Assembly (NCBI GenBank): GCA_003160215.1
Contig: PLQW01000124.1
Coordinates: 1-40,504 of the forward strand
DNA from: Acidobacteriaceae bacterium
Lineage (GTDB): Bacteria > Acidobacteriota > Terriglobia > Terriglobales > Acidobacteriaceae
Direction: 5' to 3'
Length of the DNA: 40,504 nt
The position numbers and the translations under genes were made by a program. Of the stretch, positions 17,663 through 25,598 are shown piece after piece (position 1 is the stretch's first letter; the number at the start of each line of letters is the position of its first letter). The notes under the pieces are model-generated. The model was given only the letters and a program-made list of their open reading frames with translations. It ran no database searches and was not told the DNA's origin.

Positions 17663-18034
17663 TCACTTTCGACTGAAGAGCCGCCGCAGGAGCAGGCCCA
17701 TTATGATGCCACCGCCGATGAGGGCCATGGCCATTTGCGGATCGAAGAAACGCACGAAGCGAGCTCCGGCTTCGGTAATCTCGACCACTCCGGCGGGCGT
17801 CGCCTGCACGATCCCGCCCCCACCGCCCCCACCGCCTTCTCTCTGGGGCGCAGACGAGTCTGGCCGGATCTGTCCGCCTCCTCCACCGCCTGCGCCCAGG
17901 CGATAGCTTACCCGAGCAACGGGAATAATCGTTTTGCCGTGGCTTTCGATCGGCTCTCCAAACACGTTTTGCACTTTTGCAGTTGTGGCGAAATGTTCGA
18001 CGAGCGTAGTCAGCATCTCTTTAGGGTCAATCAT
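17663..18034 (-). CDS. GerW/YtfJ-family protein
   Basis: 123 residues, the usual size. The N-terminus (LVEHFATTAKVQNVFGEPI, TIIPVARVSYRLGAGGGGG) and the C-terminus (GVVEITEAGARFV followed by a short hydrophobic helix near 102-118) match the Spore_YtfJ/GerW family. In Bacillus the family member GerW is linked to spore germination, but homologues are frequent in non-sporulating phyla with unknown function, and nothing else here suggests sporulation. It starts 30 bases after recG on the same strand, so the two are probably co-transcribed. Confidence 0.85.
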   Translation of the reverse strand: MIDPKEMLTTLVEHFATTAKVQNVFGEPIESHGKTIIPVARVSYRLGAGGGGGGQIRPDSSAPQREGGGGGGGGIVQATPAGVVEITEAGARFVRFFDPQMAMALIGGGIIMGLLLRRLFSRK

Positions 18035-18064
18035 GAAAATCTCCCTATCGCATCTGATGCGATT

Positions 18065-20257
18065 TCACCCCACTTCGACTAACCCATATCGCCGGTTCCA
18101 GTGTCCACGCAGGTGCTGCACGGCGCGGGCGATCTCCTCTTTGGTCAGATCGGGGCTGGGGCCCGCGAGCACGTATTTCGCCTCGCGGCGCGCGGCCTCC
18201 AGCAATTCGCGGTCGCGCAGCAAATTGGCCACGCGAAAGTTCGGCATGCCCGCCTGCTTGGTACCGAAGAACTCGCCAGGACCGCGCTGCTGCAAGTCGA
18301 GTTCGGCGATCTCGAATCCATTCTGAGTGCGCACCATGGCTTCGAGCCGCTGTTCGGCTTCCACCGAAACTTTGCCGCCGGTCATCAGCACGCAGTACGA
18401 CTTTGCGCTGCCTCGTCCGATGCGCCCACGCAGTTGATGCAGTTGCGAGAGACCGAAACGTTCGGCGTGCTCCACGACCATGAGGTTGGCGTTGGCCACA
18501 TCCACGCCAACCTCGATGACGGTCGTCGAGACCAGCACATTAATTGCGCCGCTCTGAAAGCTGGCCATGGTCGCATCTTTTTCCTCGGCGCTCATGCGCC
18601 CATGCAACAGGCCAACGCGCAGGCTGGAGAATTCGCGCTTGCGAAGCTGCTCGTACATCTTGATGGCAGCCTTCAGCTCGCCTTCCCCGGGGCCCCCAGC
18701 GCGCCCGATGTTGGCGCGATGGGGTGGCGTGGCGCCCTCTTCGATAACGGGATACACGATGTAGGCTTGCCGCCCGGCAGCGACTTGTTTGCGCACGAAC
18801 TCCCAGACTTCCTCCGAGCGCTCATCGCCGACCCGCCGCGTAGTGATGGGCGTGCGCCCGGGCGGAAGCTCGTCGAGGACGCTGGTGTCGAGATCGCCGT
18901 ACAGGGTGAGCGCGAGGGTGCGCGGAATCGGCGTTGCCGTCATCACCAGCACGTCGGGCTCGGCTTCATTCGTTTTCTTCATCAAGCGGAAGCGTTGCAG
19001 CACGCCGAAGCGATGCTGCTCGTCCACGATCACCAGCCCAAGCTTGTCGAACTCGACCGTCTCCTGGATGAGCGCATGGGTGCCGATCACGAGTTGCGCG
19101 TTGCCCTGCGCGATGTGATGGCGCGCCTGCTTCTTGCGGCCGGACTCCTGCGAGCCGGTGAGCAGCACAATGCGATAGCCGGCGGGCTCGAGAATGCGCC
19201 GGGCGGAGAGAAAATGCTGCGTCGCCAAAATCTCGGTGGGCGCCATCAGTGCGGCCTGGTAGCCGTTTTCCATGGCGATGACGGCAGCTTCCAGCGCGAC
19301 GATGGTCTTGCCGGATCCGACATCGCCTTGCAGCAAACGGCGCATGGGAACCGGCTCGGCCATATCGTCGGCAATCTCTTTCAGCACGCGCTTCTGCGCC
19401 GCCGTCGGATGGAAGGGCAAGATTCGCTTTACCGCATCGCGTACGCGGCCACTAATCTGGAACGGGATCCCCGTTTGGGCGCGCATCTTCCGGCGCTTGA
19501 GTTCCAGTCCGAGTTCGAGGAAGAAAAGTTCTTCGAAGATGAGACGAATGTGCGCCGGGGTGCGCGCCGCCTGCAAGTTCGCCAGGCTCTCACCGACCTC
19601 CGGCCAGTGGGCCTGCCAGAACGCGCGACGGCGATCGATCAGGCCCATGTGCCCGCGGACCGCAGCGGGGATCGCGTCCGGCGGGTCCTGGTCGAGGCCC
19701 TCCAGCATGGCGTGGATCACCCGCCGGAACCAGCGCGCGGTGAGACGGCCGTTGCCGGCAGCTTCGTAAATGGGAACGATGCGACCGACCTCGAGCGATT
19801 GCCACTTGGGTTCGTCGCCAGTGCCGTTGCCGTGGGCAGTCGGATCGTGCAAAACCTCGAACTGAGGCTGGACAATTTCGAAGCGGTGGCCTCCACGGTC
19901 GCCGGCTTCCACCTTGCCGTACAGCGCCAGCAGCATGCCGGCGCGGAACTTGTCTTGCAGGTAGGTGGCGTTGAACCAAACGCACTTCAACGTGTCGCGC
20001 CCCTGTCCGACGGTCATCTCGAAGATCGGCATGCGGCGCGTGCGGAACAATCCGAAGGTGCGCACCTCGGCGATGATGCTGGCCATCTCGCCGGCGCGAA
20101 GCTCGCCAATGCCACGGGGATTGAGCCGGTCTTCGTAGCGGAAGGGCAAATAGTAGAGCAGGTCCTCGACGGTGCTGATGCCCTTTTCCAGCAGAATTTG
20201 GGCAATCTTTGGCCCGATGCCTTTGACGAACTGTACGTTGGTGGCGAGGTCGAGCAC
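18065..20257 (-). CDS. recG: ATP-dependent DNA helicase RecG
   Basis: About 730 residues. An N-terminal wedge/OB domain (FVKGIGPKIAQILLEKGI, DLLYYLPFRYEDR) is followed by superfamily 2 helicase motifs: Walker A GDVGSGKT, DEQHRFG (motif II), VMTATPIPRTLALTLYGDLD (motif III) and the C-terminal QLRGRIGRG. RecG remodels stalled forks and branched DNA. The frame is open to a TTG at 20278, but that codon lies in the heptamer-repeat tract; the GTG at 20257 is a safer start. It is the first gene of a probable recG-gerW-selA transcript. Confidence 0.96.
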   Translation of the reverse strand: MLDLATNVQFVKGIGPKIAQILLEKGISTVEDLLYYLPFRYEDRLNPRGIGELRAGEMASIIAEVRTFGLFRTRRMPIFEMTVGQGRDTLKCVWFNATYLQDKFRAGMLLALYGKVEAGDRGGHRFEIVQPQFEVLHDPTAHGNGTGDEPKWQSLEVGRIVPIYEAAGNGRLTARWFRRVIHAMLEGLDQDPPDAIPAAVRGHMGLIDRRRAFWQAHWPEVGESLANLQAARTPAHIRLIFEELFFLELGLELKRRKMRAQTGIPFQISGRVRDAVKRILPFHPTAAQKRVLKEIADDMAEPVPMRRLLQGDVGSGKTIVALEAAVIAMENGYQAALMAPTEILATQHFLSARRILEPAGYRIVLLTGSQESGRKKQARHHIAQGNAQLVIGTHALIQETVEFDKLGLVIVDEQHRFGVLQRFRLMKKTNEAEPDVLVMTATPIPRTLALTLYGDLDTSVLDELPPGRTPITTRRVGDERSEEVWEFVRKQVAAGRQAYIVYPVIEEGATPPHRANIGRAGGPGEGELKAAIKMYEQLRKREFSSLRVGLLHGRMSAEEKDATMASFQSGAINVLVSTTVIEVGVDVANANLMVVEHAERFGLSQLHQLRGRIGRGSAKSYCVLMTGGKVSVEAEQRLEAMVRTQNGFEIAELDLQQRGPGEFFGTKQAGMPNFRVANLLRDRELLEAARREAKYVLAGPSPDLTKEEIARAVQHLRGHWNRRYGLVEVG

Positions 20258-20273
20258 AGAAGGATGGTAACTC

Positions 20274-20415
20274 AGCAATTAGCAATTAGCAGTTAGCAAT
20301 TAGCTCAGATGAACTTCACTCGCTCTTTTCCGGCCTACACTTTCTCCTGAACGATTGCGCTTTTAGGACAGAAGCCAGGCACTAATTGCTAGCTGCTAAT
20401 TGCTAATTGCTGTTT
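20274..20415. repeat. Inverted pair of heptamer-repeat tracts
   Basis: 20274-20304 is AGCAATT, AGCAATT, AGCAGTT, AGCAATT and a partial unit. 20381-20415 is ACTAATT, GCTAGCT, GCTAATT, GCTAATT, GCTGTTT. The two tracts are near-perfect reverse complements over about 31 bases and are separated by 76 bases. They occupy the whole gap between recG and the next gene. Confidence 0.85.
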
Positions 20416-20440
20416 TCTCGCATCAAATGCGGCTTTGCGG

Positions 20441-20683
20441 GTGTCCAACAAGTGCGTGCTTCGAAGACTTCTCAAGCAATCAGTTGCCGTGGTTGTGGGC
20501 AGCCTGCTCTACTTCTTCGTCCTGATGCCACACCTGCCGCTGGCGGGACGTCACCAACCTTTCCGGATTGATCTCGGGCTGGTGGTGAACCTGTGGGTAT
20601 GCCTAGTTCTCTACGGTATTGTCGAGTGGCTCGATCGAAAGAGGCGGTGCGATGGCCCAGCGGGGGAGGGCCGCAAGCGGTGA
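20441..20683 (+). CDS. Small two-helix membrane protein of unknown function
   Basis: About 80 residues with two hydrophobic segments (SVAVVVGSLLYFFVLMPHL and LGLVVNLWVCLVLYGIVEWL) and a basic tail (DRKRR). The composition is that of a real inner-membrane protein. The start is unclear: TTG 20435, GTG 20441 and GTG 20456 are all in frame and none has a strong ribosome site. No family was recognised. It stands alone between recG (divergent) and a convergent operon. Confidence 0.6.
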   Translation: MSNKCVLRRLLKQSVAVVVGSLLYFFVLMPHLPLAGRHQPFRIDLGLVVNLWVCLVLYGIVEWLDRKRRCDGPAGEGRKR

Positions 20684-20745
20684 AGTGTTACTGCTGCCTG
20701 CAACTCATTTCATAAATCGTTCGGAGGCGCATCAGGGCGTGCTAT

Positions 20746-20866
20746 CTCTGAGTTGTCATCACGAACGGCCTTTAGGCCGTGAGGGATCTGCTGTTTCCTG
20801 TCCGTCATTCCAGGCGCAAAACAACAGCAGATTCCTCGCTTCGCTCGTAATGACAATTTCAGAAGA
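20746..20866. repeat. REP-like inverted repeat, CTCGCTTCGCTCGT family (copy 2)
   Basis: Outer arms around GAGTTGTCAT and ATGACAATTTC, inner arms GGATCTGCTG and CAGCAGATTC. The left arm carries a small extra hairpin (CGGCCTTTAGGCCG). It lies between convergent genes and could also help termination. Confidence 0.85.
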
Positions 20867-20884
20867 GAGATGACTGGGTAGGCT

Positions 20885-22150
20885 CTAGAATTCGCGCTCG
20901 GTCCCGAAGCCCTTCATCATTTGCTGCAGGTCGAGCTTCTGCTGCTCCATCTGTTTCTGGAATTCCTGCATTTCCTGCTGGAGCTGCGGCGTCCAGCTCT
21001 TCATCGACTCCTGGATGTCGTGCCGCATCTGATCGAGCTCTTCCTGGTTCGGCTGCGCGGACTTCGCGATGTCGCGAGTCATCTTCTCGATCTGCTCTTG
21101 CGTTGGCTTCGCAGACTTTTCGATTTCGCGGGCCATCTTTTCCATGTCTTTTTGTTTTATCTTCATCGACTTTTCAATCTCGCGGCGCATCTGTTCCAGC
21201 TCTTTTTCGTTGGGCTGCACTGCCGCCAGCATTTCTTCCCGGCTGGACTCGATCTCCGGACGCAGCTTCTCCATTTCCTGCCCTAAGGCTTGCATCTGCT
21301 CTTCAACATCTCCCCAGTCCTGGCCAAGCACTTTTGAGGAATCTCGCGGCGGCGGAAGATGCATTACTACCGTCTTCTCTTGTTTCTCGCGGACCACGGT
21401 GACGGATATCTGGTCTGCCTGAACCCGCAGGGCGCGCCGCCAGTCGGCCATGTCATGCACGGTTTCGTTGTTCAACTTGACGATTACGTCGCCGGCCCTC
21501 AGGCCAGCCGCGTCAGCGGGACTGCCTTTTTCCACCGAGCGCACTAGAACGCCTGTTCCTGCCGGCACGTTGAAGAAGTCAGACAATTGCGGGCACAGGC
21601 TCTCCACCATCAAACCATGGCGCGAGGAAAGGGCGGCGAAGGATGGGACCTCGATGTCCGGGACAACCCCGGGAGCCACTACCGGACCGGTCCACCGCGG
21701 AGCCCCGGCTACGAAGCTCTGCGCGTGAGGCGTGACTTGCGGCCAGCTTCCCAGAGTCACTTTGACGTCTTTCTTCTCACCACTGCGGACCACGATGAAC
21801 ATCACTGTCTTGCCGGGAGGTGTCACGTGGATCATGTTCCCCAATTGTTCGGGGGATTCGATCTTCGAACCGTTAAAACCAACGATGACGTCATTCTCTT
21901 TCAATCCCGCCCTGCATGCCGGGCCATCCTGGTCGAGATCGGTGATGACCGCGCCGTTGGAGCTGGCTAATTTCAGTGCGGAGACCTGCTGTGGGGTGAC
22001 CTCGTCAATGTGCACGCCGAGATAAGCGGTCGCATGCGAATCCCGCCACGCCGGATTGCCCGATGCGGGCTTGGCCGCTGCCGGCGCCGCGATTGCAGCT
22101 GCCATCAGGATTGAAACCAGACCGTGTATAACTATCGTAATTTTGCGCAT
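20885..22150 (-). CDS. Secreted protein with two PDZ domains and a coiled-coil tail
   Basis: 421 residues from the ATG at 22150, which follows GGGTGGGAGT. A signal peptide (about 1-27, ending AAPAAAKPA) is followed by a PDZ domain near 38-120 (YLGVHIDEV, VITDLDQDGPACRAGLKEND), a second near 185-275 (GVLVRSVEKGSPADAAGLRA, GDVIVKLNNETV), and a charged helical tail from about 285. The tail contains about 20-residue repeats (KDMEKMAREIEKSAKPTQ, EQIEKMTRDIAKSAQPNQ, EELDQMRHDI) and a Gln-rich end. No protease domain is present, so it is likely a periplasmic adaptor or sensor. It is the last gene of the sigma-factor operon, 10 bases after the previous stop. Confidence 0.85.
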   Translation of the reverse strand: MRKITIVIHGLVSILMAAAIAAPAAAKPASGNPAWRDSHATAYLGVHIDEVTPQQVSALKLASSNGAVITDLDQDGPACRAGLKENDVIVGFNGSKIESPEQLGNMIHVTPPGKTVMFIVVRSGEKKDVKVTLGSWPQVTPHAQSFVAGAPRWTGPVVAPGVVPDIEVPSFAALSSRHGLMVESLCPQLSDFFNVPAGTGVLVRSVEKGSPADAAGLRAGDVIVKLNNETVHDMADWRRALRVQADQISVTVVREKQEKTVVMHLPPPRDSSKVLGQDWGDVEEQMQALGQEMEKLRPEIESSREEMLAAVQPNEKELEQMRREIEKSMKIKQKDMEKMAREIEKSAKPTQEQIEKMTRDIAKSAQPNQEELDQMRHDIQESMKSWTPQLQQEMQEFQKQMEQQKLDLQQMMKGFGTEREF

Positions 22151-22160
22151 ACTCCCACCC

Positions 22161-23447
22161 TTAACGTGACTGCCGGAAATCGATCTGTCCAATGATCGTA
22201 CGGACCTTCAACACTGGACCGCCTCCATTTAATGCCCCTTCGGCGTACATGGACCTGGGGGCGAAGTTACTGCCTTCCTTCGTGATCCGCAATCCGGAAA
22301 ACTCGGAGACGATGCCATGCCCGGTCGCCATGTCAGAGGAGGCGTGTACCGTGACCGGCAAGTCTTTTGGCAGATAGACGATTACGTCGCCGGCTGCGGT
22401 ATGCAGCAAGGAATCGCGGAAGGCACCGCGCTTGCCCACAAACTCCGCCGTAATTCCGCCTGCTCCCGTTTCCACCTGCGCGCCCTGACTCAGGTTGAGC
22501 AACTCGACACTGCCGCCACCAGTAGTGACTTGCACCCGTCCCCTGGCGCTATCCAGATGCACGCTTCCTCCGGTAGTTTCAGCCTGAACCGCGCCGCTGA
22601 CGTCGCCCAGAATGAGATTGCCCCCACCGGAGCTTGCCCCCAAATCACCGCTGCACTCACGCACCTCAATGTTGCCCGCGCCGGTTTGAATACTGGCTCC
22701 CTTCGCGGAACCGATGTACACCCTGCCACCGCCGATGTTCACGCGCGCTTGCCCGGCAACGTTCTTGATGTGAACGTCCCCTCCTCCGGTGGTCAGTGAA
22801 AAATCGGCGCCCAGACGGCCGGCCTCCACATTTCCACCTCCACTGGTAATCTTCACCGATCCGTCCAGATCGTCGAGCTTCACCCAACCCCCGCCCGTCG
22901 CGCCCAGAACCGTAGCAGCGATGGAACTAAAGTTGAGCGAACCACCCCGCGTTTCCACTTTCACGACGTCAAGTTGCCGCGGTATCTGCACGACAAACTC
23001 AGCGTTGAATCGGTCCAGGTTCCTGTTGGCCAGCCTGCCTTCGATGAAGGCGCCTTCCCCATTCTTGATCGCGGAAATACGCATCTGCTCAAATTGACGC
23101 CGCGCCGCTTCTTCGCTGGGAGCGTACGAGCGTTTGCGAATGACATAGGTCACGCGGGACGAACTTCCCTGCACCTGCACCGATCCCACGTCGGTGGTAA
23201 TGCGAACCTGGCGGGAAGCGGGCAAGGTCCCCGTGATCTCTTCCACCCACGAATTACCGTCGCGATAAACCCGCGATTGTTGCGCCCAGAGAGGAACCGC
23301 AACCGCCATCGCCAACAATGCGGCGGCCGCTGTCCATTTGCGACTACTGGCGGCACGCCGTGCGCCCAAGTCTTCGCGCCCCGCCTTTTTTATCGCCGCT
23401 CTAAATTGCCAACCCTGCTTCAACCAATCCTCTTTCCGGGAGCGCAT
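22161..23447 (-). CDS. DUF4097-type beta-strand repeat protein, membrane-anchored or secreted
   Basis: 428 residues. A basic cytoplasmic stretch of about 35 residues is followed by one hydrophobic segment (WTAAAALLAMAVAVPLWA). The rest is short Gly-rich repeats, each a predicted beta strand (GGSLNFSSIAATVLGATGGG, DLDGSVKITSGGGNVEAG, GGSVHLDSARGRVQVTTGGG). This is the solenoid typical of DUF4097/DUF2807 proteins, thought to be envelope-associated and often encoded beside sigma/anti-sigma pairs or PspC. It follows the anti-sigma gene by 27 bases. Enzymatic activity is not expected. Confidence 0.85.
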   Translation of the reverse strand: MRSRKEDWLKQGWQFRAAIKKAGREDLGARRAASSRKWTAAAALLAMAVAVPLWAQQSRVYRDGNSWVEEITGTLPASRQVRITTDVGSVQVQGSSSRVTYVIRKRSYAPSEEAARRQFEQMRISAIKNGEGAFIEGRLANRNLDRFNAEFVVQIPRQLDVVKVETRGGSLNFSSIAATVLGATGGGWVKLDDLDGSVKITSGGGNVEAGRLGADFSLTTGGGDVHIKNVAGQARVNIGGGRVYIGSAKGASIQTGAGNIEVRECSGDLGASSGGGNLILGDVSGAVQAETTGGSVHLDSARGRVQVTTGGGSVELLNLSQGAQVETGAGGITAEFVGKRGAFRDSLLHTAAGDVIVYLPKDLPVTVHASSDMATGHGIVSEFSGLRITKEGSNFAPRSMYAEGALNGGGPVLKVRTIIGQIDFRQSR

Positions 23448-23474
23448 GCACGAAATTCTGGAACACCGTTCTGC

Positions 23475-24392
23475 TTAGTAAATATTGGGCATCGAGGCCA
23501 GCACGCGCTTGGACTCGGTGCGGATGTACTCGCTGGGATCTTCCTTCGACAACTGTTGCAGGGCCATGCGCACGCTGCTGTCGGCGCGGACTGGTTCCAG
23601 CGCATGGAGGGCTCCGCTGCGCACTCCCAAATTGCTGTCGTTCAGCAGGGATTCGAGCACGGCATTGCGCACGCGGATGTCCTGCTTCACGTAGGACCCT
23701 AGTCCATCCAGCGCCATGAGGCGTACGCCTGGATTACTGTCGTAACGCAGCGCATAGGTCAGGGTCTCTCGTACGCGAGGATCGTCAGCCTTGCTGGTTA
23801 GTGCATCCACGGAATTCAAACGCACCCCGGAATTCTCGTTACTCTTGGCGGCATACAGCAGCAGGTCCTGCACCTTCGGATCGGAGGCCGAGCCCTGGAC
23901 GGACGCGGGGAGACGTTTGTCGTATTGAACTTTGACGTTATCGGTGCCGGGTTGTTTTTCGATGGAGGTGATGCCGCTGATGGAAGCTTCTACGGGAGGA
24001 GTCGCTGCAGTAGCCGGACCCTTCACGCTGTACATAGCGCCCAGGCCGCCGCCAAAGCCGACGATGAAGATGACCATGGCCAGCGCGGGCGAGAAACGCA
24101 CCTGGCGCATCCATGCCATGGGATCGAAGGCGAGCCGATGGTACCAAGCGCGATTCTGCTGAGCGGTCTCCAGCGACTCCTGCAAGCGCATGCGCGCCGC
24201 GGCCAGAAAGCTCGCCGAAGGCTCTTCCACCGGCAGCACGTTCATCTGCTCCTGGAATTCCTGCTGCGCCGCCAGTTCGGCCGCGCAGTCCTGGCAGCGC
24301 CGGATGTGCTGCTCCAACTCGTGCCGCGCGTCGTCAGCCAGCTCGTCGTACAAATAAAGCGCCGTGTTCTGTTGTACCCATTCGCAATTCAT
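23475..24392 (-). CDS. Zinc-finger anti-sigma factor with extracytoplasmic HEAT-like repeats
   Basis: 305 residues. The cytoplasmic N-terminus carries the zf-HC2 anti-sigma motif (HIRRCQDC, with the first Cys at position 3). A membrane helix lies near 100-120 (ALAMVIFIVGFGGGLGAMY). The C-terminal part, residues about 165-300, contains repeated helical hairpins of HEAT type (VQDLLLYAAKSNENSGVRLN, VRETLTYALRYDSNPGVRLM, VRNAVLESLLNDSNLGVRSG). It should hold the sigma factor at the membrane until a periplasmic signal releases it. HEAT repeats as the sensory part are uncommon among anti-sigma factors I know. It starts 35 bases after the sigma gene. Confidence 0.88.
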   Translation of the reverse strand: MNCEWVQQNTALYLYDELADDARHELEQHIRRCQDCAAELAAQQEFQEQMNVLPVEEPSASFLAAARMRLQESLETAQQNRAWYHRLAFDPMAWMRQVRFSPALAMVIFIVGFGGGLGAMYSVKGPATAATPPVEASISGITSIEKQPGTDNVKVQYDKRLPASVQGSASDPKVQDLLLYAAKSNENSGVRLNSVDALTSKADDPRVRETLTYALRYDSNPGVRLMALDGLGSYVKQDIRVRNAVLESLLNDSNLGVRSGALHALEPVRADSSVRMALQQLSKEDPSEYIRTESKRVLASMPNIY

Positions 24393-24427
24393 GATGACTA
24401 CCTCTTGCTACTTCCCAGTGCCCGGTC

Positions 24428-25027
24428 CTACCGAACGCTCTTCAGGGCGGCGCGTAGTTTCTGGGTGCCGCGAAACAATGTGTTCTTCGCCGTTTCTTCC
24501 GTCGTATTCAAAATCTCGCCAATGGTGCGCAGCTTCAAACCCTGGTAGTGCTTCATCTCAAATACCATGCGCTCGCGCGGAGTCAGTTTCTGCAAGGCCT
24601 TCGCTATGTTCGCCCCCAGCTCGCGCCGCATCAGGTCGCGCTCTGGACTGGCTCCCGATCGCTGGTCAGCGACCTGGTCAAGCAGGTCGTAGGTGCCGCC
24701 TTCCGAGTCCGTCGTCACCCCTGAATCCTCTTTGCGCACCTGCCGCTTACGCAGAAGATCGAGACACAGATTGGTCACGATGCGGTAGATCCAGGTATAA
24801 AACGAGCACTCGAAACGAAAATTGCCGATATTCCGGTAGGCCTTGAGGAAGGCTTCCTGATAGATGTCCTGGGCATCCTGCTCCGAGCGGGTCAGGTGAT
24901 AGGCAAGGCGCAGCACAGCGCCGTCGTACTGGCGCACCAGTTCCTCGAACGCGGCGTGATTGCCACGTTGTGCTTCCCGGATCAGCTCCGTGTCATTCAT
25001 GCGGCTCTGGGCCTGCCCCACCATGGA
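24428..25027 (-). CDS. ECF-type RNA polymerase sigma factor
   Basis: About 199 residues. Region 2 (GNHAAFEELVRQYDGAVLRL, DAQDIYQEAFLKAYRNI, FYTWIYRIVTNLCLDLLRKR) and region 4 (LTPRERMVFEMKHYQGLKLR, TIGEILNTTEETAKNTLFR) are both present, in the manner of RpoE-like ECF factors. It should direct transcription of envelope-stress genes, including its own operon. The frame stays open upstream to a TTG at 25186, with ATGs at 25135, 25027 and 25000. Conserved sequence begins at MNDTELIREAQRG (25000). I chose 25027 because CCGAGGG precedes it. A longer start would add a segment with no family match. Confidence 0.92.
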   Translation of the reverse strand, partial: SMVGQAQSRMNDTELIREAQRGNHAAFEELVRQYDGAVLRLAYHLTRSEQDAQDIYQEAFLKAYRNIGNFRFECSFYTWIYRIVTNLCLDLLRKRQVRKEDSGVTTDSEGGTYDLLDQVADQRSGASPERDLMRRELGANIAKALQKLTPRERMVFEMKHYQGLKLRTIGEILNTTEETAKNTLFRGTQKLRAALKSVR

Positions 25028-25310
25028 CCCTCGGTCAGAGGGAGTAGAGGACGTTCGTTCCGCCTCCCGCCACGCCACGGAAGGACGGAGCCCCGGGCCA
25101 ACCGTGAGAGGAACTGCTACCGCTTCGGCCGGCATGCTGGTTTCTACCTGGTCTGCAATTAGCAAGCCCAATTCTCGTGCCTGCAATTACATAGACGGGC
25201 GCGGGAGAAAACCGTGAGCGGTCATTATAGACCGCTCAGTTAGTAGATACGTGGCAAGAGGCGCAGCGGTTCACGCGCTCCGAAATCATGCCGTTCTTGA
25301 TTACTTTGAC
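25028..25310. other. Region upstream of the sigma operon
   Basis: No separate gene is seen. It contains the possible N-terminal extension of the sigma factor (to 25186) and a 24-bp palindrome around a TATAAT hexamer. A typical ECF promoter with a GGAAC-type -35 was not found by eye. Confidence 0.4.
25215..25238 (-). promoter_or_regulatory. Palindrome enclosing a TATAAT hexamer upstream of the sigma operon
   Basis: The 9-bp perfect arms TGAGCGGTC and GACCGCTCA flank TATAAT when read on the minus strand. This looks like an operator placed over a -10 box, though no good -35 lies 17 bases upstream. It could instead fold as an RNA hairpin. Confidence 0.45.
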
Positions 25311-25332
25311 TTAGCTAAGCAAATTTAGCTAA
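25288..25332 (+). promoter_or_regulatory. Duplicated, partly decayed copy of the vapBC promoter/operator
   Basis: TTGATT, a 17-base spacer and CAAATT align with TTGCCG and TAAAAT of the intact vapBC promoter. The two TTAGCTAA boxes (25311-25318, 25325-25332) have the same 14-base offset as in the functional copy. The start codon position reads ACTAG instead of ATGAG. Confidence 0.65.
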
Positions 25333-25543
25333 CTAGCTACACCGCTCCATCCGGCCAAGAGCAACTCGCAAGGATCGATCCGAGAAGCCGGAGCAAGGTA
25401 GTGCCAGTCGCTAAGATCGTGGCCATCACGAGCGCACCCAAGCAACGTGTCCTGGTAGCATGAAAGGCCAACTCTGGCCGGCACCGGGTGCCTGCGCTCC
25501 TCTCACCGACGACGAATTGCGGGCCAGGGATATGAATGATTAG
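25332..25543 (+). pseudogene. Decayed Phd/YefM-family antitoxin paralogous to the downstream vapB
   Basis: The start (CTAGCTACACC against ATGAGTTACACC) is destroyed. The middle is shortened and out of frame but recognisable (SAPKQRV against SSGTKKRT). The end reads GQLWPAPGACAPLTDDEL, against SWEPGAFAPLTDEEL in the intact gene, then stops at 25541-25543. It is therefore a dead tandem copy of the antitoxin gene with no toxin gene after it. The intact copy begins 55 bases later. Confidence 0.7.
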
Positions 25544-25562
25544 GCTACTCCACAATGGCAGG

Positions 25563-25598
25563 TTGCCGATCCCGTATTAGCTAAGTAAAATTAGCTAA
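25563..25598 (+). promoter_or_regulatory. vapBC promoter with overlapping TTAGCTAA operator; leaderless start predicted
   Basis: TTGCCG (25563-25568), a 17-base spacer and TAAAAT (25586-25591) make a good sigma-70 promoter. Seven bases on lies the A of the vapB ATG (25598), and no ribosome site is present, so the mRNA is probably leaderless. Two TTAGCTAA palindromes at 25577-25584 and 25591-25598 bracket the -10 box, the position expected for an autoregulating antitoxin. Confidence 0.65.

Noticed and set aside
17663-18034. GerW-like gene as evidence for sporulation
   Set aside because: The family is common in non-spore formers and no other sporulation gene is in the window.
18101-20296. 731-codon open frame on the plus strand opposite recG
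   Set aside because: It is the complement of a clear recG with all helicase motifs. Its translation is low in hydrophobic order and rich in His/Arg/Gly as expected of an antisense shadow in GC-rich DNA.
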